From Caballeronia catudaia (lineage in GTDB: Bacteria > Pseudomonadota > Gammaproteobacteria > Burkholderiales > Burkholderiaceae): a stretch of DNA of 64,000 bases. The notes under the pieces are model-generated. The model had not been told where the DNA came from. It made no database searches and saw only the letters and a program-made list of their open reading frames with translations. Position numbers and translations under genes: made by a program. Below are positions 26,351 through 35,301 of this stretch, piece after piece (position 1 is the first letter of the stretch; every line of letters begins with the position of its first letter). Location of the stretch: the NCBI RefSeq assembly GCF_001544755.2, contig NZ_FCOF02000013.1, positions 1 through 64,000 on the forward strand. The letters run 5' to 3'.

Positions 26351-27532
26351 ATGTCAGACCCTTCCTTCATCTCCTTCGCGGGCGTGAGCAAATCGTATGA
26401 CGGCACGCATTACGTCGTGGAGGACTTGAACCTCGACGTGCGCAAAGGGGAATTCCTGTCGCTGCTCGGGCCGTCCGGTTCGGGCAAGACGACCACGCTC
26501 ATGATGCTCGCGGGCTTCGAATCGCCGACGCAAGGCGAGATCCGTCTCGACGGCAGGCGTCTGGACGACAAGCCGCCGCATCAGCGCGACATCGGCATGG
26601 TGTTTCAGAACTACGCGCTCTTTCCGCATCTGACGATCGCGGAAAACGTCGCGTTTCCGCTTTCCGTGCGGCGCGTGAGCCGCGCCGAGCAGAAGACGCG
26701 CGTGAAGCGCGCGCTGGACATGATCGAACTGCCGCATCTCGCGAACCGGCGTCCCGCGCAGCTTTCCGGCGGCCAGCAGCAGCGCGTGGCGCTCGCGCGC
26801 GCACTCGTGTTCGAGCCGAGCGTCGTGCTGATGGACGAGCCGCTCGGCGCGCTCGACAAACGTCTGCGTGAAACGATGCAATACGAAATCATGCGCCTGC
26901 ATCGCGAGCTTGCGCTGACGATCGTCTACGTGACGCACGATCAGGCCGAAGCGCTGACGATGTCCGACCGCGTCGCCGTCTTTTCCGATGGCCGCATCCA
27001 GCAGGCCGCCACGCCGAGCGAGCTGTACGAGAACGCGCAGAACGCATTCGTCGCGAACTTCGTCGGCGAGAACAATGGTTTGATCGGGCGCGTCGTCGGT
27101 GCGAACGACGAATGGGCGACGCTCGCGCTCTCCGATGGCAGCGTCATTCGCGGACGTTGCGAGCACGGCCTGCGCGCGGGCGACGAAGCGATGCTCGCGC
27201 TGCGCCCCGAGCGCGCGCACATTGCTGGCGCGCAAGGCATGCACGCCGATGAACACAGCAACGTCGTGCGCGCGCGTGTCGAAGAGCTCGTGTATTGCGG
27301 CGATCATCATCGCGTGCATCTGAAGCTCGGCCCGCGCGATGCGCTCGTGGTGAAGGTGCCCAACACGCAGCGTCATGCGTTGCCCCAGGCGGGCAGCACG
27401 ATCGACATCGCCTGGCGTCACGACGATTGCAAGATCCTCGCGATGATGGCGCCAAAGAGCGCCCCCGCGATCGAACCCACCACCCCGCCGTCACCTTCCC
27501 TCATCTCGACCGCACCCGCAGGAGCCAACTGA
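26351..27532 (+). CDS. ABC transporter ATPase, polyamine/amine type (PotA-like)
   Basis: A 393-residue ATPase energising the importer encoded by the next three genes. It has Walker A LLGPSGSGKTTTL, signature LSGGQQQRVALARAL, Walker B VVLMDEPLGALD and a C-terminal TOBE domain (about 285-365). The PotA/FbpC class handles polyamines, betaines, opines and similar compounds. It is 18 bases after the Rieske oxygenase gene and one base before the binding-protein gene, so the unit is tightly co-transcribed. The last 25 residues are Pro/Ser/Thr-rich and probably unstructured. Confidence 0.92.
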   Translation: MSDPSFISFAGVSKSYDGTHYVVEDLNLDVRKGEFLSLLGPSGSGKTTTLMMLAGFESPTQGEIRLDGRRLDDKPPHQRDIGMVFQNYALFPHLTIAENVAFPLSVRRVSRAEQKTRVKRALDMIELPHLANRRPAQLSGGQQQRVALARALVFEPSVVLMDEPLGALDKRLRETMQYEIMRLHRELALTIVYVTHDQAEALTMSDRVAVFSDGRIQQAATPSELYENAQNAFVANFVGENNGLIGRVVGANDEWATLALSDGSVIRGRCEHGLRAGDEAMLALRPERAHIAGAQGMHADEHSNVVRARVEELVYCGDHHRVHLKLGPRDALVVKVPNTQRHALPQAGSTIDIAWRHDDCKILAMMAPKSAPAIEPTTPPSPSLISTAPAGAN

Positions 27533-27533
27533 C

Positions 27534-28580
27534 ATGCGCACTCACATCAAAGCACAATGCGCCGCACTCGCCGTCATCGCGTTCGCAACGGCATCGACTT
27601 ATGCGGCGGAGACGCTCTCCGTCGTGACCTTCGGCGGCGCGTATGAAGCAGCCGCGAAGAAGGCTTATTTCGATCCGTTCACGCAGGCGACCGGCATCAA
27701 CTTCTCGACTGAATCGTATGACGGCGGCCTCGCGAAACTCTCCGCGATGGAGCAGGCGAAGAACACGACGTGGGACTTGATCGACCTCGAAACCAACGAC
27801 GCGATCACCGCATGCGATGAAGGTCTGCTCATGAAGTTCGACAAGAAATTGCTCGGCAACACGAGCGATTTCATCCCCGGCTCGATCAGCGATTGCGCGG
27901 TCGCGAGCATGGTCTGGTCGACGGTCTACGCCTACGACGCGAGCAAGATGAAGACGCCGCCCGCGACCGTCAACGACTTCTTCGATCTGCAGAAATTCCC
28001 CGGCAAGCGCGGGCTGCGCAAGTCGCCGAAGGTGTCGATGGAATGGGCGCTGATCGCCGATGGCGTCGATCCGAAAGACGTGTACAAGGTGCTCGCCACG
28101 CCCGCGGGCGTCGATCGCGCGTTCAAGAAGCTCGACACGATCAAGAAGAACATCGTGTGGTGGGAGTCGGGCGCCCAGGCGCCGCAACTGCTCGCGGACG
28201 GCGCGGTCGTGATGACGCAGGTCTACAACGGCCGCATCGACGATGCCGCGAAGAAGGAGAACAAGCCCTTCAAGGCCGTGTGGGACGCGCAGGTCTACGA
28301 CTTCGAATGGTGGGGCATTCCCACGGGCGCGAAGCACGCGGATTCGGCCGCGAAGTTCATCGTATCGGCTTCGCAGCCGAAGGCGTATGCGGATTTGTCG
28401 AAGTACATCGCGTATGCGCCGCCGCGCAAGGATGCGATCGCGCTCATCGACAAGCAGCGTCTCGCCGATCTTCCGACCGCGCCGGATAACTTCAAGCGCG
28501 CCGTGCAGATCAACGCGAACTTCTGGGCCGATAACGCCGATCAGATCAACAAGCGGTTTCAGGTGTGGCTGACGCAATAA
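27534..28580 (+). CDS. ABC transporter substrate-binding protein, spermidine/putrescine type
   Basis: A 348-residue periplasmic protein with a signal peptide (hydrophobic stretch AALAVIAFATASTYA, cleavage near YAA-ETL) followed by the PotD/PotF fold (LSVVTFGGAYEAAAKKAYFD at the mature N-terminus). The ligand pocket of such proteins recognises cationic amines, and the aromatic cluster IVWWESG and DFEWWGIP would suit a cation-pi site for a quaternary amine (inference). It is encoded one base after the ATPase gene, with AGGAG 9 bases ahead. Confidence 0.9.
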   Translation: MRTHIKAQCAALAVIAFATASTYAAETLSVVTFGGAYEAAAKKAYFDPFTQATGINFSTESYDGGLAKLSAMEQAKNTTWDLIDLETNDAITACDEGLLMKFDKKLLGNTSDFIPGSISDCAVASMVWSTVYAYDASKMKTPPATVNDFFDLQKFPGKRGLRKSPKVSMEWALIADGVDPKDVYKVLATPAGVDRAFKKLDTIKKNIVWWESGAQAPQLLADGAVVMTQVYNGRIDDAAKKENKPFKAVWDAQVYDFEWWGIPTGAKHADSAAKFIVSASQPKAYADLSKYIAYAPPRKDAIALIDKQRLADLPTAPDNFKRAVQINANFWADNADQINKRFQVWLTQ

Positions 28581-28596
28581 CGCTGAGAGAATCGAC

Positions 28597-29850
28597 ATGC
28601 CTGCATCGATCCACGCCAACGCCGCCGGTTCGCTGACGAAAGCCGATGGCCGCGCTTCGTATCGAAGAACGCAGCGCCGTGCATCGGTGCAGGCGTTGTT
28701 GCTTGCCTTGCCGCTGATCGTGTTTCTGCTGTCGACGTTCATCGCGCCGATCGCGCTCTTGCTCGCGCGCAGCGTCGAGAACCGGGAAGTCCCGGACAGC
28801 ATGCCGGCGCTGTCCCGCGCGCTCGATACGTGGGACGGGCGCGGCGTCCCCGATGAACGCACGTTTGCGTTGCTCGCCGCCGGGTTGAAAGATGCGCAGC
28901 AGAGCGGCCAGCTCGGCACCGTCGCGCGCCGGCTCAACTTCGCGCAACCGGAGTTTCGCAGCCTCCTGATGCGCAGCGCGCGCAGCATTCGCGATGAATC
29001 GCCCGCCGCATGGAAGCCCGCATTGATCGCGCTCGATGAACGCTGGAATTCGCCGGAGATCTGGCGTCTGTTGAAGCGTGCAGCGGCATCGCCGACGCCG
29101 GACTATCTGCTCGCCGCCGTCGATGCGCAAGTGACGCCGCAAGGCAATGTCGCATTCGTGCCGGATAACTCCTCGGTGTATCGACAGGCGTTTTTGCGCA
29201 CGATTTCCATCAGCGCGTCGGTCACGCTGCTGTGCCTCGTACTGGGTTATCCGGTCGCATGGCTGCTCGCCAATCTGCCCGCGCGAAGCAGCAACCGTCT
29301 GATGCTCTTCGTGATCGTGCCGTTCTGGACGTCGCTGCTCGTGCGCACGACGGCGTGGTACGTGCTGCTGCAACCGGGCGGCGTCATCAACGGCCTGCTG
29401 ACGGGACTCGGCCTCGCGACGCATCCGTTGCCGCTCATCTTCAATCGCACGGGCGTGTTGATCGGCATGACGCACGTGCTGCTGCCGTACATGATTCTCG
29501 CAATCTATTCGGTGATGAAAGGCGTGTCGCCGGTGTATGTGCGCGCGGCGCAATCGCTGGGCGCGCATCCGTTCACCGCGTTCGTGCGCGTCTATATTCC
29601 GCAGACGCTGCCGGGCGTGGGCGCGGGCTGCTTTCTGGTGTTCGTGCTGGCACTCGGCTACTACATCACGCCCGCGCTGCTCGGCGGCGCAGGCGATGAA
29701 ATGATCAGTCAACTGATCGCATTGCAGACGAACACGCAACTCAACTGGGGGCTCGCGGGCGCGCTGTCCGCGTATCTCGTGATCTTCACGGCGATCTTCT
29801 ATTTCCTGTTCAACCGGATCGTCGGCATCGATCGCTTGCGTTTCGGTTAA
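28597..29850 (+). CDS. ABC transporter permease (PotB-like)
   Basis: A 417-residue inner-membrane permease. A first transmembrane helix (about 28-50) is followed by a periplasmic stretch of about 140 residues, longer than in PotB of Escherichia coli, then five helices with the coupling loop around YVRAAQSLGAHPFTAFVRVY, the EAA-type motif that contacts the ATPase. It pairs with the smaller permease 13 bases downstream. The enlarged periplasmic segment is typical of opine/mannopine-type and some betaine-type importers and may help dock the binding protein. Confidence 0.9.
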   Translation: MPASIHANAAGSLTKADGRASYRRTQRRASVQALLLALPLIVFLLSTFIAPIALLLARSVENREVPDSMPALSRALDTWDGRGVPDERTFALLAAGLKDAQQSGQLGTVARRLNFAQPEFRSLLMRSARSIRDESPAAWKPALIALDERWNSPEIWRLLKRAAASPTPDYLLAAVDAQVTPQGNVAFVPDNSSVYRQAFLRTISISASVTLLCLVLGYPVAWLLANLPARSSNRLMLFVIVPFWTSLLVRTTAWYVLLQPGGVINGLLTGLGLATHPLPLIFNRTGVLIGMTHVLLPYMILAIYSVMKGVSPVYVRAAQSLGAHPFTAFVRVYIPQTLPGVGAGCFLVFVLALGYYITPALLGGAGDEMISQLIALQTNTQLNWGLAGALSAYLVIFTAIFYFLFNRIVGIDRLRFG

Positions 29851-29863
29851 GGAGCCTGCTTTC

Positions 29864-30691
29864 ATGCCAGAACAACGCAACAGGGTGTTGACCGAGCGCA
29901 TTGCGTCGCGATGGGTGCGCCTGCATACCGCGCTCGTGCTGTTCTTCCTCGTCGCACCGATTCTCGCGATCATTCCGCTGTCGTTCAATTCGGGATCGTA
30001 TTTCTCGTATCCGTTGCAGGGCTTTTCGCTGCGCTGGTACGAGCAGGCGCTGACGAGCCCGGACTGGCAGCGCTCGCTTCTGAACAGCATCGGCATCGGC
30101 GCGGCATCGACGTTGATCGCCACGTGTCTCGGCACGCTCGCGGCGCTGGGCTTGTCGCGCACGCAGTTTCCAATGCGCTCGATCATCATGCCGATCATCA
30201 TCTCGCCGATGATCGTGCCGATCGTCGTCGTCGCGGCGGGCTTCTATCTGATCTTCGCGCCGCTCGGGCTGGTGAATTCGTATCCCGGGGTGATACTCGC
30301 GCATGCGGCGCTTGGCACGCCATTTGTGGTGATCACCGTGACGGCTTCGTTGCTTTCGTTCGATCAGAGTCTCTTGCGGGCGGCGTCGGGGTTGGGCGCG
30401 AAGCCGTGGGTCGCGTTTCGGCGCGTGACGTTGCCGTTGATTACGCCCGCGGTCGCTACGGGCAGCGTGTTTGCTTTTGCGACTTCGTTCGATGAAGTTA
30501 TCGTGATTCTTTTTATCGGCGGGCCGGATCAGCGCACCGTGCCGCGGCAGATGTGGAGCGGGATTCGCGATTCGATCGATCCGTCGATACTTGCTGTCGC
30601 GACCATGCTTATCGTGTTTGCTGTTTTGCTGTTTGCGAGTATTAATTGGTTGCGGGGGCGGGCGGCTGAGGCTAGCCGTGGGCTCGTTTGA
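29864..30691 (+). CDS. ABC transporter permease (PotC-like)
   Basis: A 275-residue permease with six predicted membrane helices and the coupling loop LLRAASGLGAKPWVAFRRVT. An AAGGAG site sits 10 bases ahead of the ATG. It is the last gene of the Rieske/importer operon. The stop codon lies 27 bases before the large inverted-repeat element, which separates it from the convergent Crp-type gene. Confidence 0.9.
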   Translation: MPEQRNRVLTERIASRWVRLHTALVLFFLVAPILAIIPLSFNSGSYFSYPLQGFSLRWYEQALTSPDWQRSLLNSIGIGAASTLIATCLGTLAALGLSRTQFPMRSIIMPIIISPMIVPIVVVAAGFYLIFAPLGLVNSYPGVILAHAALGTPFVVITVTASLLSFDQSLLRAASGLGAKPWVAFRRVTLPLITPAVATGSVFAFATSFDEVIVILFIGGPDQRTVPRQMWSGIRDSIDPSILAVATMLIVFAVLLFASINWLRGRAAEASRGLV

Positions 30692-30718
30692 TTGCTTTTG
30701 CTGTGGCTTTTCGCTGGT

Positions 30719-31323
30719 CCCGTTTTCGTGTCGGTTTATTAGCGTTGCCCCTATGCGGGGCGGCAGTCACTTTCTTTGCTGCTGCAAAGAAAGTAACCAA
30801 AGAAACAGCTATCCCCAGCCTAAGCACTTCACACCGGCCGCGGCACAGGCGATTGGCTGAATGGCCCCCAGAGTAGCCAGTGCTCTCGAAGGTCCAATCG
30901 GGCGTGGACCGCGCACGGTCTGACAAGCCATAACGTTGAGCGCGCTGGTTCAGCACGAAATAGCATCGGCAAAGCGCTACGCGCTGCCGTCGGGTATGCA
31001 AGGGAAACCACGCGGATGCATACGCAGACGTGCACGCACAAGCAAACCCGATTGACCGGTCGGCCGCGAAGCGGGCTGGAGCTTGCAAGGGCTGAACCAG
31101 CGAACTAAGCGGCGCGATGAGTCAGACCGTGCGCGATCCAAGCCGCGCGAGTTTTGTGAGGGCACTCGCTACTGCTGGACCAAGAGAGCAGTTCTGTGCC
31201 GCGGCCGGCCTGAAGTGCTTAGGCTGGGGATAGCTGTTTCTTTGGTTACTTTCTTTGCAGCAGCAAAGAAAGTGACTGCCGCCCCGCACAGGGGCGACGC
31301 CAATAGACCGACACGAAAACGGG
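30719..31323. repeat. Large inverted repeat with nested hairpins between convergent genes
   Basis: The arms at 30719-30847 and 31195-31323 are 129 bases each and are reverse complements with only about six mismatches. Each arm has its own perfect hairpin (ACTTTCTTTGC/GCAAAGAAAGT around TGCT in the left arm, 30769-30794). Shorter complementary blocks continue inward, such as TGGTTCAGC near 30946 with GCTGAACCA near 31091. No transposase frame is inside. From memory this sequence family recurs between genes in Burkholderia-group genomes. The 347-base centre carries no gene that I can support. It may terminate both converging transcripts. Confidence 0.85.
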
Positions 31324-31363
31324 ATCCATCGAAAAACGAAATCCAAATCGAAACCAAAGACCC

Positions 31364-32092
31364 TTAAACCACAGCTTCGGCCCGCCGCGGCAACATCCGA
31401 TCGAACTCGCGCTTCACGATGCCGTAACACTCACAAGCACGCTCTTCCAATCCCGCACGATCCAGAATCTTGATGCAGCCGCGGCTGTGATGAATCAGCC
31501 CCGCATCGTGCAGCTTGCCAGCAGCTTCGGTCACGCCTTCACGGCGCACGCCAAGCATGTCGGCGATCATCTGCTGTGTCACGCGCAGCTGATCGTTCGG
31601 CGTGCGATCCGTCTGAATCAACAGCCAGCGGCACAGTTGCTTCGACAACGAGTGATGACGGTTGCACGCAGCCGTCTGCGCGACTTGCGTCAGCAGGGCT
31701 TGCATATACAGCAGCATCACGCGGCGCAGGAAGTCCGAGCGCCCGAAAGCCTCGCGCAACGCGCCCGCGCTCATGCGATACGCAACGCCCGCGCATTGCA
31801 CCTGAACGCGCGTGGGCATCGTATCGCCGCCCGTGAGCACCGGAACGCCCGACATCCCTTCGCGGCCCACTGCCGCGACCTCGACGGAGCCGCCGTCTTC
31901 CATCGTATGCAGCAGCGAAATGATCGCCGTGGTCGGGAAGTAGACGTGATGAATGCGTTGTCCCGAATCGCACAGCAACTGCTCCGTGCGCAACTGGACG
32001 AGTTCGAGGTGAGGCGCGATAGCGGCCCATTCTTGCGGCGGAAGCGCGCCCAACAGATGGTTGCCGTGCAGGTCTGATTGAAGTGTCAACAT
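31364..32092 (-). CDS. Crp/Fnr family transcriptional regulator
   Basis: A 242-residue regulator with an N-terminal cyclic-nucleotide-binding-type beta barrel (about 15-130) and a C-terminal helix-turn-helix of the Crp group (LRVTQQMIADMLGVRREGVT). The cyclic-nucleotide phosphate-binding motif of true Crp is not obvious, and no four-Cys iron-sulfur motif of Fnr is seen, so the signal is unknown. The ATG at 32092 (MLTLQSD) is chosen; a longer frame runs 67 codons upstream with weak character. Its likely terminator is the inverted repeat on its 3' side. Confidence 0.85.
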   Translation of the reverse strand: MLTLQSDLHGNHLLGALPPQEWAAIAPHLELVQLRTEQLLCDSGQRIHHVYFPTTAIISLLHTMEDGGSVEVAAVGREGMSGVPVLTGGDTMPTRVQVQCAGVAYRMSAGALREAFGRSDFLRRVMLLYMQALLTQVAQTAACNRHHSLSKQLCRWLLIQTDRTPNDQLRVTQQMIADMLGVRREGVTEAAGKLHDAGLIHHSRGCIKILDRAGLEERACECYGIVKREFDRMLPRRAEAVV

Positions 32093-32866
32093 TTTCTTTT
32101 TTCTCGTACGTGTGCGCTTGGCGCTTTCGTTTTCTTCCGGCTCGCAACAGGATCCGTGCATGCATCTGACGGCGTACATCGAATCCTGTTGCGACCAGCC
32201 CCGTAGCACGAACCCGCCGCTTGTTGTCGTTGGGGATGCGGTGATCTTCGTGCGTGGTCGTACATTAGCGAGAGCCGTGCCAACGCGCGCCAATCCTTAT
32301 ACCTGTGAGGGTTTGCGCGATTCGTGGGCCAACGCTCGTTATCGTCCGACGAACTGCGAGCAAAAGTGATTCATTCATGAAAAGCGGTCCTCATACGGAT
32401 CGCGCCTCGCGCCCGATATGCGCCAAACGTTTTCCTCTGCGGATTGCCCCGCCAGCATGGGCGCGGGCGATTCATCCCGACGCGCAAACTCCATCCTTCG
32501 CGTGTGTGAAACCCTTGCCACCGTGGAAACAGCCCGGGCGCCAAAAACGTTGCATACGTGGTTAGCGTCCGCGGGCGCGGCGGCTATAGGCGTGGCGTAG
32601 CGCACCCTGGAAACCTTGTACGACGGGCCTGCGCGGGATTCGCTCAAGGACAGGCAACGCGCCACTCGTGATCGGGGGCGGATTCCCGGCGCGCGGAAAA
32701 ATGTTGCATTGCTTATACGGACGCACGCCGTCCTTCGGCGTCGGCGCCGAAATCTTTACTCCGCGAACGTGATTCATGCAACGTCGAACATGCGTCGTTT
32801 GTGTTCAGCGAGCGCCGGAGGCACCATGCGTGACATACCTTCTTTGATCCGCAATGGAGCGAGGAC
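32093..32866. other. 774-base intergenic region, no gene recognised
   Basis: The stretch separates divergent crp-type and aldolase-type genes. Open frames here are short, lack ribosome sites and resemble nothing known. It probably holds both promoters. I see no tRNA, IS end or strong terminator. Confidence 0.45.
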
Positions 32867-33718
32867 ATGAACGAAGCCATCGAGACCGGCGTGAAAACCG
32901 ATACGGCCATCGACCTGAAGGGCCGGGTATCGATCTATCAGCCCGAGCAGGAAGGCCTGATCTTCCCCGAGCTGCCGACGTTTTCCAGCCATGCGGAACA
33001 TCGCCGGTATCTGAAGGAGCGGCTCGTCGCCGCATGCCGCGCGTTTGCGCAGCAAGGCTTCGATTACGGTTTCGCGGGCCACCTCACCGTGCGCGACCCG
33101 GAGCATCCGTCGCTTTACTGGACGAATCCGATGGCCGTTCACTTCGCACAAGTGAAAGTGTCGAACCTGATCTGCGCCGATCATCAGGGAAAAGTGGTCG
33201 AAGGCCGCCACGCGGTCAACCGCGCGGGCTTCGTGCTGCATGCGGCCGTGCATGAGCAGCATCGGGACATCGTCGCGATGTGCCACGCGCATACCGTCCA
33301 CGGCACCGCGTTCGCGGCGCTCGGCAAGCCGCTCGCTCCAGTTTCGCAGGACGCATGCGCGTTCTTCGAGGACCATGTCGTGATCGGCGATGAAGCAGGC
33401 AAGGTGGCGGTCGAAGTGAAGGGCGGCAACAAGGTCGCCAATGCGTTCCAGGGCGTGAAGGCCGCGATCCACCAGAATCATGGCTTGCTGACGGCGAGCC
33501 GTCACAGCATCGATTCGGCGGCGTTCTGGTTCATCGCGCTGGAGCGCTGCTGCCAGCAACAGTTGATGATCGAAGCGACGGGCATCGCGCCGAGGCTCGT
33601 GCCCGAAGAGCGCGCGCGCTATAGCCGCGAGCATGTGGGCAGCGATTACATCGGCTGGCTGCATTTTCAGACGATCTGGAACGATCTCGTCGCTACGCAG
33701 CCGGATATGTTCGAGTGA
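32867..33718 (+). CDS. Class II aldolase/adducin family protein
   Basis: A 283-residue metal-dependent enzyme of the fuculose-phosphate aldolase fold. Zinc ligands are in CHAHTVHG (two His) and the third in [10 protein letters not shown]. The N-terminal 50 residues precede the aldolase domain (about 50-250). Members cleave or epimerise sugar phosphates, and many of this larger bacterial branch have unknown substrates. A GGAGCGAGG site lies immediately upstream. It is followed by ppnP 74 bases later; a functional link is not evident. Confidence 0.85.
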   Translation: MNEAIETGVKTDTAIDLKGRVSIYQPEQEGLIFPELPTFSSHAEHRRYLKERLVAACRAFAQQGFDYGFAGHLTVRDPEHPSLYWTNPMAVHFAQVKVSNLICADHQGKVVEGRHAVNRAGFVLHAAVHEQHRDIVAMCHAHTVHGTAFAALGKPLAPVSQDACAFFEDHVVIGDEAGKVAVEVKGGNKVANAFQGVKAAIHQNHGLLTASRHSIDSAAFWFIALERCCQQQLMIEATGIAPRLVPEERARYSREHVGSDYIGWLHFQTIWNDLVATQPDMFE

Positions 33719-33792
33719 CGCAGCGCGAGCCGCATCGACTTTTTTGTATGATGGCGGACCATCCACCTACGACGACACCAGGGACCATCGCC

Positions 33793-34113
33793 ATGACCGC
33801 CGCAACGCAATTCGACCAGGTTTCCGTTATCAAGCGCGCCAACGTCTACTTCGACGGCAAGTGCGTGTCGCACACCGTTCTCTTCGCCGACGGCACCAGA
33901 AAAACGCTCGGCGTGATCCTGCCCGGCACGCTCAACTTCGGCACCGACGCGCCCGAGCTCATGGAAGTCCAGGCGGGCCAATGCCGCATCCGTCTGACCG
34001 GCAGCGACGAATGGAAGACGTATGGCGCGGGTGAGTCGTTTTCGGTGCCGGGCAAGAGCCGCTTCGATATCGACGTGACCGAAACGCTCGATTACGTCTG
34101 CAGCTATCTCTGA
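33793..34113 (+). CDS. ppnP: Pyrimidine/purine nucleoside phosphorylase
   Basis: A 106-residue cupin protein of the YaiE/PpnP family, which phosphorolyses nucleosides to base and ribose-1-phosphate with broad specificity. Characteristic segments are [54 protein letters not shown] and the C-terminal DYVCSYL. Length matches the family (about 95-106). The ATG at 33793 is chosen over an upstream extension that overlaps the aldolase stop. Confidence 0.92.
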   Translation: MTAATQFDQVSVIKRANVYFDGKCVSHTVLFADGTRKTLGVILPGTLNFGTDAPELMEVQAGQCRIRLTGSDEWKTYGAGESFSVPGKSRFDIDVTETLDYVCSYL

Positions 34114-34200
34114 TCGACCTTCGAAGCGCTTTCCTGCGGTCGAGAATCAGTTCGAGGTGACGGACCGGCCGGTCGGGCAAGAAGCGGGCGAATCGCAAGC

Positions 34201-34253
34201 TGTCCAATTTTTAGCGATGTCCACGTTTCGTGTACAATCGCCAAAACTGGACA
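34201..34253. promoter_or_regulatory. Operator and promoter of the AbiE toxin-antitoxin pair
   Basis: TGTCCAATTTTTAGCGAT (34201-34218) and ATCGCCAAAACTGGACA (34237-34253) are near-perfect inverted arms with a one-base gap and two substitutions. A -10-like TACAAT lies at 34233-34238, overlapping the right arm. The antitoxin start is 13 bases downstream. AbiEi antitoxins are known to repress their own operons by binding inverted repeats, which fits. Confidence 0.7.
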
Positions 34254-34266
34254 TCCGGACTTTCCG

Positions 34267-35301
34267 ATGCCGCCGCTAGCCGACGATCACCATCTCGAAC
34301 AAATGGCCGAAGCCGCCGCCGCCGCTTTCAGCGATGCGACCGGCCTCGCCGCCCGCCGCGTCGCAACGCCGAAGCGCGGCAACTACGACGCCGCGATCGA
34401 ATTTCGCATCGGCGGGGCGCGCTTCAAGCGTCCGGTGACCGTGAAGGAAAACATCGACAGAGTCGGAGCGCTGTCAGCCTTCACCGCTTTATGCGCGAGT
34501 TGGTGCTCGCCGACAAGGCCGCTGCTCGTCACTACGCATCTTTCGCCCGACATGATCCGCGCGTGCCGCGAACTGGGCGTCGATGCGCTCGACCTCGCCG
34601 GCAACGCGAGTCTCGTCGAGGACGATAGCGTCGTGATCGTCTCGGGCCGTCCGCGCGTGGCGCAGAGCAAAGCACGCCGCTCCGGAACCTGGACCAGATC
34701 CACGCTGCGCGTCACGCTCGCGCTGCTCATCACGCCCGCGCTGCTCGCGCGCGGTTATCGAGATATCGCGCAACACGCGGGCGTCAGCCACGGCACGGTG
34801 CAGAACGCGGTGCGCGCGCTCATCGATCATCGCGACGTGTTCGAGCGGCCCGATGGACGCGGCCTGCAATTCGCCGACCGGGAACGGCTGATCGACGAAT
34901 GGGTCACGCTGTATCCGCGGCAATTGCGCGAATCGCTGCTGATCGGGCGCTATCGAGCCGAAACAAACGACTGGTGGCGCGACGTGCCGGCTTTGCCGGG
35001 TCAATGCCAGTTCGGCGGCGAGCCCGCCGCGGCCATACTCACGGAATATTTGAAACCGGCGACGGTCACCGCCTATTGCGCAGATGCCGTCCCACGCGAG
35101 TGGATCATGCAGGCACGGCTGCGGCCCGAACCGGCCGGGAACGTCGAATTCCTGCGCGCGCCCGTCGCGCTCGCGCCCGTCGACGGACTGCCGCCGAACG
35201 TCGTCGCACCGCTCATCGTGTACGCCGATCTCGTCGCGAGCGGCGACCCGCGCAATCTCGAAACCGCCAGGATGCTGCGTGAACGCTACCTTGCCGCTTG
35301 A
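34267..35301 (+). CDS. Type IV toxin-antitoxin antitoxin, AbiEi family
   Basis: A 344-residue antitoxin-type regulator. A winged helix-turn-helix is central (GYRDIAQHAGVSHGTVQNAV, about residues 160-180), flanked by an N-terminal region with the ITTHL/ALDLAGN segments and a C-terminal domain of AbiEi type. The antitoxin counteracts the partner nucleotidyltransferase without direct binding (known for AbiE) and represses the operon. Its 3' end overlaps the toxin frame by 23 bases. It lies between ppnP and acdS, a plausible insertion site for a defence module. Confidence 0.8.
   Translation: MPPLADDHHLEQMAEAAAAAFSDATGLAARRVATPKRGNYDAAIEFRIGGARFKRPVTVKENIDRVGALSAFTALCASWCSPTRPLLVTTHLSPDMIRACRELGVDALDLAGNASLVEDDSVVIVSGRPRVAQSKARRSGTWTRSTLRVTLALLITPALLARGYRDIAQHAGVSHGTVQNAVRALIDHRDVFERPDGRGLQFADRERLIDEWVTLYPRQLRESLLIGRYRAETNDWWRDVPALPGQCQFGGEPAAAILTEYLKPATVTAYCADAVPREWIMQARLRPEPAGNVEFLRAPVALAPVDGLPPNVVAPLIVYADLVASGDPRNLETARMLRERYLAA

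Noticed and set aside
30719..31323. Insertion sequence
   Set aside because: The inverted arms resemble terminal repeats, but no transposase frame or target-site duplication was found in or around them.
30770..31357. Small frames inside the inverted repeat encoding FFAAAKKVTKETAIPS-type peptides
   Set aside because: The sequence is a translated hairpin repeat present in both arms, and no ribosome site is seen. It is often mis-annotated as a protein.
32112..32870. Short frames between the crp-type and aldolase genes
   Set aside because: None has a ribosome site or recognisable sequence; several overlap each other on both strands.
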